A stretch of 64,000 nt of DNA from JACJYM01 sp965230495 (GTDB taxonomy: Bacteria > Bacteroidota > Bacteroidia > Chitinophagales > Saprospiraceae), in assembly GCA_965230495.1 (NCBI GenBank), contig OZ246004.1:248001-312000 (forward strand), read 5' to 3'. Positions 18,330 to 26,599 of this stretch are shown here, one piece after another. Each line of letters opens with the position of its first letter. Positions within the stretch are counted from its first letter, which is position 1. Position numbers and translations under genes: made by a program. The notes beneath the pieces are model-generated. The model saw nothing but the letters and a program-made list of their open reading frames with translations. It ran no database searches and had not been told where the DNA came from.

Positions 18330-19595
18330 ATGGCAGTAGATGTTATTTTAGGATTACAATGGGGAGATGAGGGAAAAGGTAAAATAGTAGATTTTCTGGC
18401 TAATCAGTATGATATAGTTTGTCGTTTTCAAGGAGGACCTAATGCGGGCCATACTATTAAGGTTGGAGAGGATAAATACGTTTTACATACTGTTCCTTCT
18501 GGCGTGTTCAGAGAAGGAATCATGAATGTAATTGGAAATGGAGTGGTTTTGGATCCTATTACTTTTGTTAAAGAATTAAAAAACCTTGATACTGCAGGTA
18601 TAAGTTATAAGGATAGGCTTTTTATTGCAAAAAAAACACATTTGATAATTCCCACCCATCGTTATTTGGATGCTGCATCTGAAGCTTCTAAGGGTAAATC
18701 AAAAATAGGTAGTACACTTAAGGGTATAGGGCCTACCTATATGGATAAAACAGGAAGGAATGGATTAAGAGTGGGGGATATATTTTCTCCTATGTTTTTT
18801 GAGAAGTATAAATCTTTGAAGGAAAAGCATTTAGGATTGCTAAAATTGTATCCGGATATTGATTTTGATTTAGATAAAGAAGAAGCTCGATGGTTTGAAT
18901 CTATTGGAGAAATAAAATCTATGAGTTTTATCGATTCAGAGTATTACCTTAATCAGGCCATAAAGGACGGAAAAAAGATTTTAGCAGAGGGAGCTCAGGG
19001 GTCAATGTTGGATGTAGATTTTGGAACGTATCCATTTGTTACTTCATCAAATACTACTGTAGCAGGAGTATGTAATGGTTTGGGAATACCTCCTAGTAAA
19101 ATTGGAAAAGTAATAGGAATAGCTAAAGCATATTGTACTAGGGTAGGAGGAGGTCCTTTTCCTTCTGAACTTAATGGCGATGTAGGTGAGAGATTAAGAA
19201 AGCTTGGCCATGAGTTTGGAGCAACAACGGGAAGACCAAGGAGATGTGGATGGATGGATATGCCTCAGCTAAAGTATAGCGTGATGGTTAATGGAGTTAC
19301 TGACTTGGTAATAACCAAAATGGATGTTTTAGATAGTTTTGAAGATATTAAGATGGTAACATCATATGGAGAAGATAATACGACTCAAATACCATTTGAT
19401 ATGACAGGTTCCGAAATAAAAACCAACATAACAAATTATAAGGGATGGAATTCATCCTTAGAGGATGTGACTAGCTATAAGGATTTTCCAAAAGAAGCGA
19501 AGTCATATCTTAGTAAGATCTCTGAAATGTCTGGAGTTAGGGTTGCAATGGTTTCAACAGGGCCAGAAAGAAGAAAGTTGTTCAAAGTAGATTGA
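18330..19595 (+). CDS. purA: Adenylosuccinate synthetase
   Basis: Joins IMP and aspartate using GTP to make adenylosuccinate, the first committed step to AMP. The 421-residue length is usual. The N-terminus LGLQWGDEGKGKIVDFLA holds the catalytic Asp and the GTP/IMP-binding loop. GGPNAGHTI and GNGVVLDP follow, and the IMP region STLKGIGPTYMDKTGRNGLR and GAQGSMLDVDFGTYPFVT (residues about 220-240) are intact. The aspartate-binding loop TTGRPRRCGW is also present. The start is ATG after a short A-run. A pterin-enzyme gene follows two bases after the stop, so the two are likely one operon. Confidence 0.97.
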   Translation: MAVDVILGLQWGDEGKGKIVDFLANQYDIVCRFQGGPNAGHTIKVGEDKYVLHTVPSGVFREGIMNVIGNGVVLDPITFVKELKNLDTAGISYKDRLFIAKKTHLIIPTHRYLDAASEASKGKSKIGSTLKGIGPTYMDKTGRNGLRVGDIFSPMFFEKYKSLKEKHLGLLKLYPDIDFDLDKEEARWFESIGEIKSMSFIDSEYYLNQAIKDGKKILAEGAQGSMLDVDFGTYPFVTSSNTTVAGVCNGLGIPPSKIGKVIGIAKAYCTRVGGGPFPSELNGDVGERLRKLGHEFGATTGRPRRCGWMDMPQLKYSVMVNGVTDLVITKMDVLDSFEDIKMVTSYGEDNTTQIPFDMTGSEIKTNITNYKGWNSSLEDVTSYKDFPKEAKSYLSKISEMSGVRVAMVSTGPERRKLFKVD

Positions 19596-19597
19596 GT

Positions 19598-20005
19598 ATG
19601 AGAATTTCGGTTTTTCGTAGGGCACATTTTAATGCTGCACATAGACTTTTCGTTAAGGATTGGTCGGATGAAGAAAACAAAAACTTCTTTGGCAAGTGCA
19701 GTAATCCTATGTTTCATGGACATAACTATGAAATAGAAGTTAGACTTACAGGCGAAATGGATCCGAAAACTGGTTTTCTATATGATTTGGGAAAACTGAA
19801 AGGAATTATTGAAGAGGAGATTATTGAACGATATGATCATAAGAATTTAAACTTGGAGTGCGAAGAATTTAAAGAAGTGAACCCTACTGCGGAAAACATT
19901 TGTATAGCAATTTACACCAGATTAAGGAACCGCATCAAGACAGAGTTAGAACTTAGGGTTCGCTTGTGGGAGACAGCTAGAAATTATGTAGAGTATCCTG
20001 TTTAG
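19598..20005 (+). CDS. queD: 6-carboxytetrahydropterin synthase-like protein
   Basis: Member of the QueD/PTPS fold, which converts dihydroneopterin triphosphate to 6-carboxytetrahydropterin on the path to queuosine, or to pyruvoyl-tetrahydropterin. It has the zinc histidines His15 (HFNAAHRL), His40 and His42 (MFHGHNYEIEV), the catalytic Cys34 (GKCSNP) and the DHKNLN region with its catalytic His. NPTAENICIAIYTRL near the end is family-typical. The 135-residue product has usual length. The frame extends to a TTG at 19592 overlapping purA, but the ATG at 19598 gives the standard N-terminus. queC or queE is not adjacent, so the pathway assignment rests on the family. A strong hairpin terminator ends the purA operon after it. 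Confidence 0.87.
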   Translation: MRISVFRRAHFNAAHRLFVKDWSDEENKNFFGKCSNPMFHGHNYEIEVRLTGEMDPKTGFLYDLGKLKGIIEEEIIERYDHKNLNLECEEFKEVNPTAENICIAIYTRLRNRIKTELELRVRLWETARNYVEYPV

Positions 20006-20033
20006 ATCAAAATAACTTCAAGAGTTGAATAAT

Positions 20034-20070
20034 AAAAAAAGAGTGAAACCGAAGGTTTCACTCTTTTTTT
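20034..20070. terminator. Bidirectional terminator after the pterin synthase gene
   Basis: AAAAAAAGAGTGAAACC (20034-20050) and its exact complement GGTTTCACTCTTTTTTT (20054-20070) form a 17-bp stem with a three-base loop. It serves both the purA operon and the convergent gene ending at 20102. Confidence 0.9.
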
Positions 20071-20101
20071 ATTATTATAACCCTATTATTAGGTTTGTAA
20101 G

Positions 20102-20785
20102 TTATCTTTTACTTAAGCGTTGTGATCTTATCACATTACCCGTATTATCATAAAGTCGTACGATATACATGCCTCGCTGAAGGTCAGCCACATCATGAGA
20201 TTGACTTGCACTATGAGACTCTCTAATTATTTCCTTACCAACTATATTATAAACACCAATAGAAGATACATTTTCATCGTTGGTCAGATTAAAATATTTT
20301 TCAGTAGGGTTAGGATATATTTTAATATTAGATGCAAAATCTTCTTTAGTAGAACTTACACAAGCTGAAGTTTCATATAATAAATCAGAATACTCAGAGT
20401 CAGAAAATAACTTTACGACTGGAATATACGTGCCTTCATAATACTCTGAAGCGTTAGAATCTTTTGAAAAATGTAAAGTCCAAACATGATCTGTTTTATT
20501 CTCCACAGTATTTGGCTTAGAAGGTGCATTTTTAGTTGTACCCATACCGTAACACTGCTCTGAGTCACACATATAAAAAGTCCAGCCAGTAGGTTCTTCA
20601 TTAAGAATCAAATTCCACCATACCAAAGCAGGATCAGTATTCTCATTATTAATATTTAAATCTACTACAATCTCTCCCTCTACAGAAGAAGATAATTCCA
20701 AAACAATTGGACATGGATTTAAAGTAACTTGAGCACTCAATGCTCCAGATACAAACAGAAGTAATATGAGTAATTTTAGTTTCAT
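20102..20785 (-). CDS. Small secreted protein with type A T9SS sorting domain
   Basis: A 227-residue exported protein of unknown function. The signal peptide is MKLKLLILLLFVSGALSA. The middle (residues about 20-145) is a beta-sandwich-like region with WWNLILNEEPTGWTFYMCD and CYGMGTTKNAPSKPN. This pattern often occurs before sorting domains in Bacteroidota cargo proteins. Residues about 150-227 are a type A sorting domain (IKIYPNPTEKYFNLTN, RGMYIVRLYDNTGNVIRS). The frame is open to a TTG at 20806, but a perfect -7 box (20804-20811) overlaps that codon, so the ATG at 20785 is the true start. The box leaves a leader of about 15 bases. Confidence 0.85.
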   Translation of the reverse strand: MKLKLLILLLFVSGALSAQVTLNPCPIVLELSSSVEGEIVVDLNINNENTDPALVWWNLILNEEPTGWTFYMCDSEQCYGMGTTKNAPSKPNTVENKTDHVWTLHFSKDSNASEYYEGTYIPVVKLFSDSEYSDLLYETSACVSSTKEDFASNIKIYPNPTEKYFNLTNDENVSSIGVYNIVGKEIIRESHSASQSHDVADLQRGMYIVRLYDNTGNVIRSQRLSKR

Positions 20786-20803
20786 ACGCGTTAAGACTTT
20801 GCT

Positions 20804-20811
20804 CAAAGATA
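20804..20811 (-). promoter_or_regulatory. Promoter -7 box of the small T9SS cargo gene
   Basis: The minus strand reads TATCTTTG, a perfect TAnnTTTG, ending 19 bases before the ATG at 20785. It decides the start codon of that gene. Confidence 0.65.
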
Positions 20812-20900
20812 AAAAAATATTATCTAATCTTTATTAAAAAAGTGTTAAAATAGAACACAATAAATTATACAAAAGTCGCGGAAGTGATAATAATGGGAAT

Positions 20901-20936
20901 AAAAAAGGGGCCCGATAGCTTCGAGCCCCTCTTTTT
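20901..20936 (-). terminator. Terminator of the Omp28-like gene
   Basis: AAAAAGGGGCCCGA and TCGAGCCCCTCTTTTT pair with few mismatches around TAGCT. On the minus strand the hairpin ends in TTTTTT. It lies 17 bases after the stop of the gene at 20953. Confidence 0.8.
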
Positions 20937-20952
20937 ATTCTAAACTAGAAGA

Positions 20953-22884
20953 TTATATCTTGTTAATTTTTTCAATAAAAGATCCCTCTTCTGAAACAAA
21001 TTGAAGAAGATACATTCCTGAATTAAGATCAGAAACGTCTATTGTTACATTGTTAGTTCCAGTAGAAAGTGTACCATTGTTAACAACTCTCTTGGCTAAC
21101 CTTCCATCTATTGTCATAATGTTTAAATTATAATCCAAATTGCTTTCACTATCAATTGAGAAGTTAATGTAATCAACAGCAGGATTTGGACTTAACTCAT
21201 AACTTCCTGTGTAAACATCTTCAGTAGATGATACACTTGATAAAACAATATTGTCTATATATAAACTGTTGCCGTATCCAGAAGTAGCCTTAAATCTTAT
21301 TGAAACGTTAGACATACCATCATAAGCAGACATATCAACAGCTTCAGAACTCCATTCTGACTCCAATTGTGGAATGAATCGACCATCTTGTTTAGTACCA
21401 TTTGTACTTAGTTCAGATCCTTGCTTACCCCAAACCGCAGTCCAAGTGTCACCACAATCAGTAGACACCTCTAAATCTAATCTGTCAGGATCAGAAGCTG
21501 TATACAACATTCCGGCTTTATCAAAAGTAATCTGACTGTTAGTGTAACCTGACATGTCAATTTCACCGAAATACATGTAACCAGGATCAGGAATAACTGA
21601 AGGATCCCATGTCCAGTAATCTATGATAAGAGAATTATTACTCTCAGCATATCCTCCCACAGGTCCAAAACCAGTACCAAAAGAAGCGGCCTCAACATTT
21701 ACAAAAGATAATCCATGAGGACTAGCCACTATGAAATCACCTTCATCATTAAAAGGAAGTCCTTCGAATGTTCCATTCATTTCCGCGTAAGAACCAAATA
21801 CAGATTTTGAATCTTGTACACCCAATTGATCAAAAGTAGATACATCAGTCTCACCGTCATTTAAACTTGCGATTCCTGTATAAAAAGTAGAAAATCCTGT
21901 AGCTAAATCTACATCGTCAAAATTAAGAGTTTCTGACTGACCAGGAGCCAAATCTCCTTCAAACATAACTACTTGACCTATGTTCCCATTGATAACCATT
22001 CCAACTTCGGCTTTGGTAATATTTTTTGTTCCGTTGTTCGTAAGAACGGCACTAGCACTTACAGTAGGATTACAGAAGTTATCCGAGTAAGAGAAAGAAT
22101 TTGTCAATGCACCGTCTACATATTCACCGACAAGGGCTTTTGGATAGCTAATAGCAGATTGTAGTACTTCTTTAGTGCCATCGTTTTGAATAAAAGCAAC
22201 TACACCAATTTCGGCGTAAGTATATATGTAGCTTGGAATATCAACTTCCCAGCTAAAAGGTACAGTTTCACCTGCAGCCATTGGATTATCAATCGCTAAA
22301 CCAGCAGCACCACCTATCATTGTTCTCATTACACTATTAAAGTGATCCTCTCCATTAGAACCAGGAGCAGATGGGAATGCAATATCTTTTTCAATAACTG
22401 CAACTCTAAGTCTTAAGTTAGAATTGCTCAGTTCACTTGCCAATGTATTAGTAACATCAAGTGTTATTGTCATTTTTTTCAAATCATCAGAAAGTGTATG
22501 GTCAAGAGCCATAGATACGGGAGACATAAAATCTTGTCTACTAGTAATACCACCTAGAGTAACTCCTGAAGGTGCACCTTGAAATTGGTTACCGTCCATA
22601 ACAGCATTAGGTACACCAGAAACACCATAATAAGAAACTCTTGTTGCTACATCATCTGGATTTTGTAAGTTCATTGGGTCAAAGCCTGGCCAAGAAGTTT
22701 GATACTTCAATACCACAGCCTTGTCTTCATGCATTTCCAATAATGCATCAAATGCAGGGTTTTGTTGAGCACAAGGCCCACATGATGCTTGTGTAAATTC
22801 TTCGACTAACACCATTCTGGGAGTCTGGGCATTAAGAGAAAAGCTCAATGCCAAAAGGAGAATTAATTGTAATTTTAATTTCAT
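20953..22884 (-). CDS. Omp28-related secreted protein with thioredoxin-like motif and type A T9SS signal
   Basis: A 643-residue surface or secreted protein. After a signal peptide (MKLKLQLILLLALSFSLNAQ), residues about 21-260 match the Omp28-related family. They begin with VLVEEFTQASCGPCAQQNP, a thioredoxin-like CGPC, and continue with WPGFDPMNLQNPDD and SYYGVSGVPNAVMDGNQF. The CxxC and the VSGVPN cis-proline-like segment suggest a thioredoxin fold, though redox activity is unproven. A beta-rich region with a jelly-roll-like part (residues about 400-560) follows, then a type A sorting domain (LSPNPAVDYINFS, SGMYLLQFVSEEGSFIEKINKI). The frame is open upstream to 23139, but the 85 extra residues are AT-rich noise; the ATG at 22884 gives the signal peptide. 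A terminator follows. Confidence 0.88.
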   Translation of the reverse strand: MKLKLQLILLLALSFSLNAQTPRMVLVEEFTQASCGPCAQQNPAFDALLEMHEDKAVVLKYQTSWPGFDPMNLQNPDDVATRVSYYGVSGVPNAVMDGNQFQGAPSGVTLGGITSRQDFMSPVSMALDHTLSDDLKKMTITLDVTNTLASELSNSNLRLRVAVIEKDIAFPSAPGSNGEDHFNSVMRTMIGGAAGLAIDNPMAAGETVPFSWEVDIPSYIYTYAEIGVVAFIQNDGTKEVLQSAISYPKALVGEYVDGALTNSFSYSDNFCNPTVSASAVLTNNGTKNITKAEVGMVINGNIGQVVMFEGDLAPGQSETLNFDDVDLATGFSTFYTGIASLNDGETDVSTFDQLGVQDSKSVFGSYAEMNGTFEGLPFNDEGDFIVASPHGLSFVNVEAASFGTGFGPVGGYAESNNSLIIDYWTWDPSVIPDPGYMYFGEIDMSGYTNSQITFDKAGMLYTASDPDRLDLEVSTDCGDTWTAVWGKQGSELSTNGTKQDGRFIPQLESEWSSEAVDMSAYDGMSNVSIRFKATSGYGNSLYIDNIVLSSVSSTEDVYTGSYELSPNPAVDYINFSIDSESNLDYNLNIMTIDGRLAKRVVNNGTLSTGTNNVTIDVSDLNSGMYLLQFVSEEGSFIEKINKI

Positions 22885-23125
22885 CGTATTTGTATAATTT
22901 AGTTTGAAAACGAAATAAGTCAAGGTAAAAATAAAATTTGTTTTGGATTTTCCAATAATATGCATAATAATAGTCAGTATTATTGTTTTGTGTGACACAT
23001 ATCCGATAAATTTGAGGAATATAGTATAACACATCGTAAACGTTTTTGTGATATTATGCTTCTTTATAAGTAGGAGTTGAGATGTGTGAAGTTGAATAGG
23101 CGGCACGTAATTTGTATTATACCAA

Positions 23126-25600
23126 ATGAATATGAGCAATAAATTTTCTTTCTTTTTTCTCTTTCTTTTATCGTTTTCTTTTCTTAACGGTCAAGAGATT
23201 TGTGATAACGGTATCGATGATGATGGAGATATGTTAGTTGATCTAAATGATGATGATTGTGATTGCTTTAATGAGGTACTTTCCAGTTTAATTCCTAACC
23301 CATCATTTGAGGAAAGATCTTGTTGCCCTCAGACAGAAGGAGAATTGCACTGTGCGGATGCCTGGATTCAAGCTTCTGCAGCCACTACAGACTACGTTCA
23401 TACCTGTGGAGTTTTGGGTAATCCTTTTTTAGGATATGAAGCACCTCTTCCATTTCCTGATGGTAATGGAGGAATTGGATATAGGGATGGGAAACCGGGA
23501 CAGCCGAATTTTAAGGAATATGCAGGAGCATGTCTAACAGAATCTATGAAAGTTGGCAATAAATATACACTTGATTTCTATGTCGGTTTTCATGATGTAC
23601 AACCAGGCCATGATTACATAAAGTTTGGATTTTATGCTACACCAAACTGTGGTAATTTGCCATTTGGAAATGGTAATACTAATATTGGTTGTCCGCTAAA
23701 TACTCCCCAAAATTGGGACCTTTTGGGAGAAATAGAACTAACTGGATATGACGAGTGGATAAAGGTTGTTTTTGAGTTTGAAGCATTACAAGCTTATGAG
23801 GCCATAGTTTTGGGGCCGGCCTGCGAAATAAATCCTAATGTACAATATAATCCATACTTCTACATGGATAACTTGATATTAGTGGAAAGTTCTGAATACG
23901 TTTTTCCTTTTGCTGAAATCTCAGGAGATATTTGTGAGGATGAGTTGATGATAGCTGTTAATAATATCTTGCCGGAAGACACTTTTCAATGGTATCATAA
24001 TGGAGTTGCACTTCAAGGAGAAACAGGTCCTACATTGATTTTGGATAGCAACGACCCTACAGTTGAAGGAGAGTATGAATGTCTCATTGAGAGTGAAGGA
24101 GGGTGCTTTCAGTCTGAAAAATATATTATTGAAGATATTTTTATCGAGGATTCACGATTCTCATCAATATGTGAAGGAGAGGCTTATGATTTTTATGGTA
24201 CCTCTTATACGCAAGCTGGAGTATATACCCATATAGAGAATGCGTTAGAAGGGTGCGATAGCTTAATTATACTTAATCTGACAGTAAACAATAATTCAAC
24301 CTCTCAATTGAACGAGGAAATCTGTGAAGGAGATGTATTTCAAGTGGGAAGTGAAATATTTGACAAAACAGGTAATTACAATATTACTTTACAGAACTAT
24401 TACCAATGTGATAGCGTTGTGTTTTTGAATTTGACTGTAATAGACAATTCGGAAGCTACTATTAAAGAAGAAATCTGTGAGGGAGAGGTATATACTATAG
24501 GTTCTACATTGTTAAATGAGACAGGTTATTACGAATTACATATACCTAATAAGGCGGGTTGTGATAGTACCGTGTATCTAGATTTATTGGTACATGAAAA
24601 TACTGGATACTCATTTGATGCATCGATATGTGAAGGTGGTATCTATACTTACGAGAATCAGATGTTTAGCGAAGAGGGAATATACCCTATATCACTTGTT
24701 AATAAGGCAGGCTGTGACAGTACGGTTTTTTTAAATTTATCCGTTAAAAAGAATTCAGTAGAGAATATCTCTGCTAGCATATGTGATAACGAAACGTATG
24801 AATTTAATGGAGAAGTGTATGATGAAGAGGGACTATATTTTGCTGTTAAGACAAATTCTTTAGGATGTGATAGTACGATTTTTTTAAACTTGACAGTAAA
24901 TCCTAACGAAACTGTCTTTCTTGAGGAAGAGATTTGTGAAGGAGAAGTAGTTGAAATAGATGGAATTAATTATACGCAAACAGGAAACTACGAAATTCAG
25001 GCCAGTACCTTGAATGGTTGCGATAGCCTTATTTTCCTCGATCTCTTTGTTCACAAGTTTACAGATTCTTTAAGGATTGGTTCAGATGAGAGTATTGAGC
25101 TTGGAGAAAGTATTTCTCTTATTCCGGAAGTATATGATGTTTCGTTAAATTCATTCATTTGGACAAATGAAAAAGATGAGATAATATCGGAGGAAAAGGA
25201 TCTTGTCGATTATACACCTTTTAATTCTGAGCAGATAGTTCTTACCGCTACGAATGAAGCAGGCTGTGAGCAGAAGGACACGGTCTTTTTAAGGGTGGAT
25301 CGGAGGATTGATGTAATATTTCCAAATATTTTTAGTCCAAATGATGATCGGGTGAATGATTTTTTCAGACCTTCTACTAATAAAGCTATTACTGCTATCA
25401 ATCAATTCATGATTTTTGATAGATGGGGAGGGTTGGTATATCAGTCATCTCATCAAGGCAGTTTGGAGTCGTTTCAGGGGTGGAACGGGAGATTTAATGG
25501 ACAAAAGGCAAGTATAGGGGTTTATAGCTTTAAGTGTGAATTGCAAGTAGTGGATGGAGGAAAAGAAGAAATCGTGGGTACGGTAACTTTAGTCAGGTAG
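23126..25600 (+). CDS. Secreted repeat protein with type B T9SS sorting domain
   Basis: An 824-residue paralogue of the SprB-repeat protein at 4238-9295 at its N-terminus. The signal peptide (ending NGQ) is followed by NGIDDDGD, a Cys-rich jelly-roll-like module with SLIPNPSFEERSCCP, AATTDYVHTCG and GKPGQP (residues about 45-260), and an Ig-like segment (TFQWYHNGVALQGETGP, about 290). Then come six repeats of about 51 residues, each starting near ICEGE and ending GCDSTVFLNLTV (residues about 345-655). These repeats differ from SprB repeats. The last 95 residues are a type B C-terminal domain (IFSPNDDRVNDFFRP, FDRWGGLVYQS, IGVYSFKCEL). Start ATG; export and surface placement follow from the sorting domain. 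Confidence 0.9.
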   Translation: MNMSNKFSFFFLFLLSFSFLNGQEICDNGIDDDGDMLVDLNDDDCDCFNEVLSSLIPNPSFEERSCCPQTEGELHCADAWIQASAATTDYVHTCGVLGNPFLGYEAPLPFPDGNGGIGYRDGKPGQPNFKEYAGACLTESMKVGNKYTLDFYVGFHDVQPGHDYIKFGFYATPNCGNLPFGNGNTNIGCPLNTPQNWDLLGEIELTGYDEWIKVVFEFEALQAYEAIVLGPACEINPNVQYNPYFYMDNLILVESSEYVFPFAEISGDICEDELMIAVNNILPEDTFQWYHNGVALQGETGPTLILDSNDPTVEGEYECLIESEGGCFQSEKYIIEDIFIEDSRFSSICEGEAYDFYGTSYTQAGVYTHIENALEGCDSLIILNLTVNNNSTSQLNEEICEGDVFQVGSEIFDKTGNYNITLQNYYQCDSVVFLNLTVIDNSEATIKEEICEGEVYTIGSTLLNETGYYELHIPNKAGCDSTVYLDLLVHENTGYSFDASICEGGIYTYENQMFSEEGIYPISLVNKAGCDSTVFLNLSVKKNSVENISASICDNETYEFNGEVYDEEGLYFAVKTNSLGCDSTIFLNLTVNPNETVFLEEEICEGEVVEIDGINYTQTGNYEIQASTLNGCDSLIFLDLFVHKFTDSLRIGSDESIELGESISLIPEVYDVSLNSFIWTNEKDEIISEEKDLVDYTPFNSEQIVLTATNEAGCEQKDTVFLRVDRRIDVIFPNIFSPNDDRVNDFFRPSTNKAITAINQFMIFDRWGGLVYQSSHQGSLESFQGWNGRFNGQKASIGVYSFKCELQVVDGGKEEIVGTVTLVR

Positions 25601-25619
25601 TTATCTAGATACGATAACT
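25599..25619. terminator. Small palindrome between convergent genes
   Basis: AGTTATC and GATAACT, separated by seven bases, overlap the stop codons of the type B cargo gene and the convergent EamA gene. It may act as a weak bidirectional terminator, with only TTTT downstream. Confidence 0.4.
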
Positions 25620-26501
25620 TGCTTTTATAAATACTAAACCAGTAAGTATTAGGAGAGAAGCCAAGATAATTTGAGAACTGAAGCTTTCACCTCCAATAAT
25701 ATTTCCAAGGTATAAGGCGACCAAAGGTGTTACGAAAGCATAACTCGTAGCTATAACAGGTTTGCTATTGTTCATTAGCCAAGTAAAAGAGCTATAACCT
25801 ACATAAGAGCCAAAAAGAATAAGATAAGTTATGGCATAGAGTGTTTTTTGGGTTAAGTCTTCAAGAGATGATAACTGCCCCGATTCCAATAATAAGCTTA
25901 TTATTAGAGCATATATACCTCCTGATAGCATTTGTATGGCGACGCTTTGTACGCCTTTAGCTTGTTCTAAATATTTGCCTTTAATAGTGCCGTACGCCCA
26001 AGAAATACATCCCAGCATTACTATCATCGTCGGAAATAAGGGGATGGATTTTTCGACATTGGAAAAAGGATCAATCAGTAAGAAAACACCTGAAAAACCA
26101 AGCAATATTCCTATTAAAGAATTTCTATTGATGCCATTATTTTTGGTCAATAGGTTTTCAAGTATTAGAACCCAAATGGGTACGGTTGCAACCATCACAG
26201 CGACAATGCCCGAAGGGATATATAGGATGCCATATGCTATAGCCGATGTACCATTCCCGGTAAGCAATACTCCTAGATATGAGGTGTCAATAAATTGCTT
26301 TTTGGAAGGGATGGATGTAGTCAAAAAATAGCTTAGAACCAAGAGAATAATTCCTCCTATAGAGAAACGAATTGAAGTTAGAAAAAGAGGACTCAATTGC
26401 TCGGTTGCTATTTTTACGCCTATGAATGTGGAACCCCAGCATAGATACACTAGAAACAGACAAAAAATGGTCATAAAGTTTCTGTCCTTTAGTAATTTCA
26501 T
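25605..26501 (-). CDS. EamA-family drug/metabolite transporter
   Basis: A 298-residue inner-membrane protein with about ten hydrophobic segments in two repeated halves, as in the DMT superfamily. Family markers are LVYLCWGSTFIGVKIA in the first segment and IPSGIVAVMVATVPIWVLILE (residues about 93-113), which is the EamA motif region of the first half. The second-half counterpart contains KPVIATSYAFVTPLVALYLG. Such proteins export small molecules such as amino acids or metabolites; the substrate cannot be inferred. Start ATG. A near-consensus box AATCTTTG lies just upstream. It converges on the type B cargo gene and diverges from the arginine deiminase gene. Confidence 0.9.
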   Translation of the reverse strand: MKLLKDRNFMTIFCLFLVYLCWGSTFIGVKIATEQLSPLFLTSIRFSIGGIILLVLSYFLTTSIPSKKQFIDTSYLGVLLTGNGTSAIAYGILYIPSGIVAVMVATVPIWVLILENLLTKNNGINRNSLIGILLGFSGVFLLIDPFSNVEKSIPLFPTMIVMLGCISWAYGTIKGKYLEQAKGVQSVAIQMLSGGIYALIISLLLESGQLSSLEDLTQKTLYAITYLILFGSYVGYSSFTWLMNNSKPVIATSYAFVTPLVALYLGNIIGGESFSSQIILASLLILTGLVFIKASYRI

Positions 26502-26549
26502 ATTAGCAAAGATTGAAATATTTAATCATTCTACACAATTTCCAATAAG

Positions 26550-26578
26550 TTGAGATATTGATGGTTTGGTTATATTTG
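26550..26578 (+). promoter_or_regulatory. Arginine deiminase operon promoter
   Basis: TTG (26550-26552), an 18-base spacer and TATATTTG (26571-26578) match the Bacteroidota -33/-7 arrangement, 21 bases before the ATG. Confidence 0.7.
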
Positions 26579-26599
26579 TGAACTATAATAATTAATCAT

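Noticed and set aside
23101..23125. Promoter box TAATTTG before the type B cargo gene
   Set aside because: One base shorter than the TAnnTTTG consensus, and no suitable -33 element was found.
20953..23139. Long N-terminal extension (85 residues) of the Omp28-like gene
   Set aside because: The added residues are AT-rich noise, the signal peptide starts at the ATG at 22884, and the extension would overlap the divergent gene at 23126.
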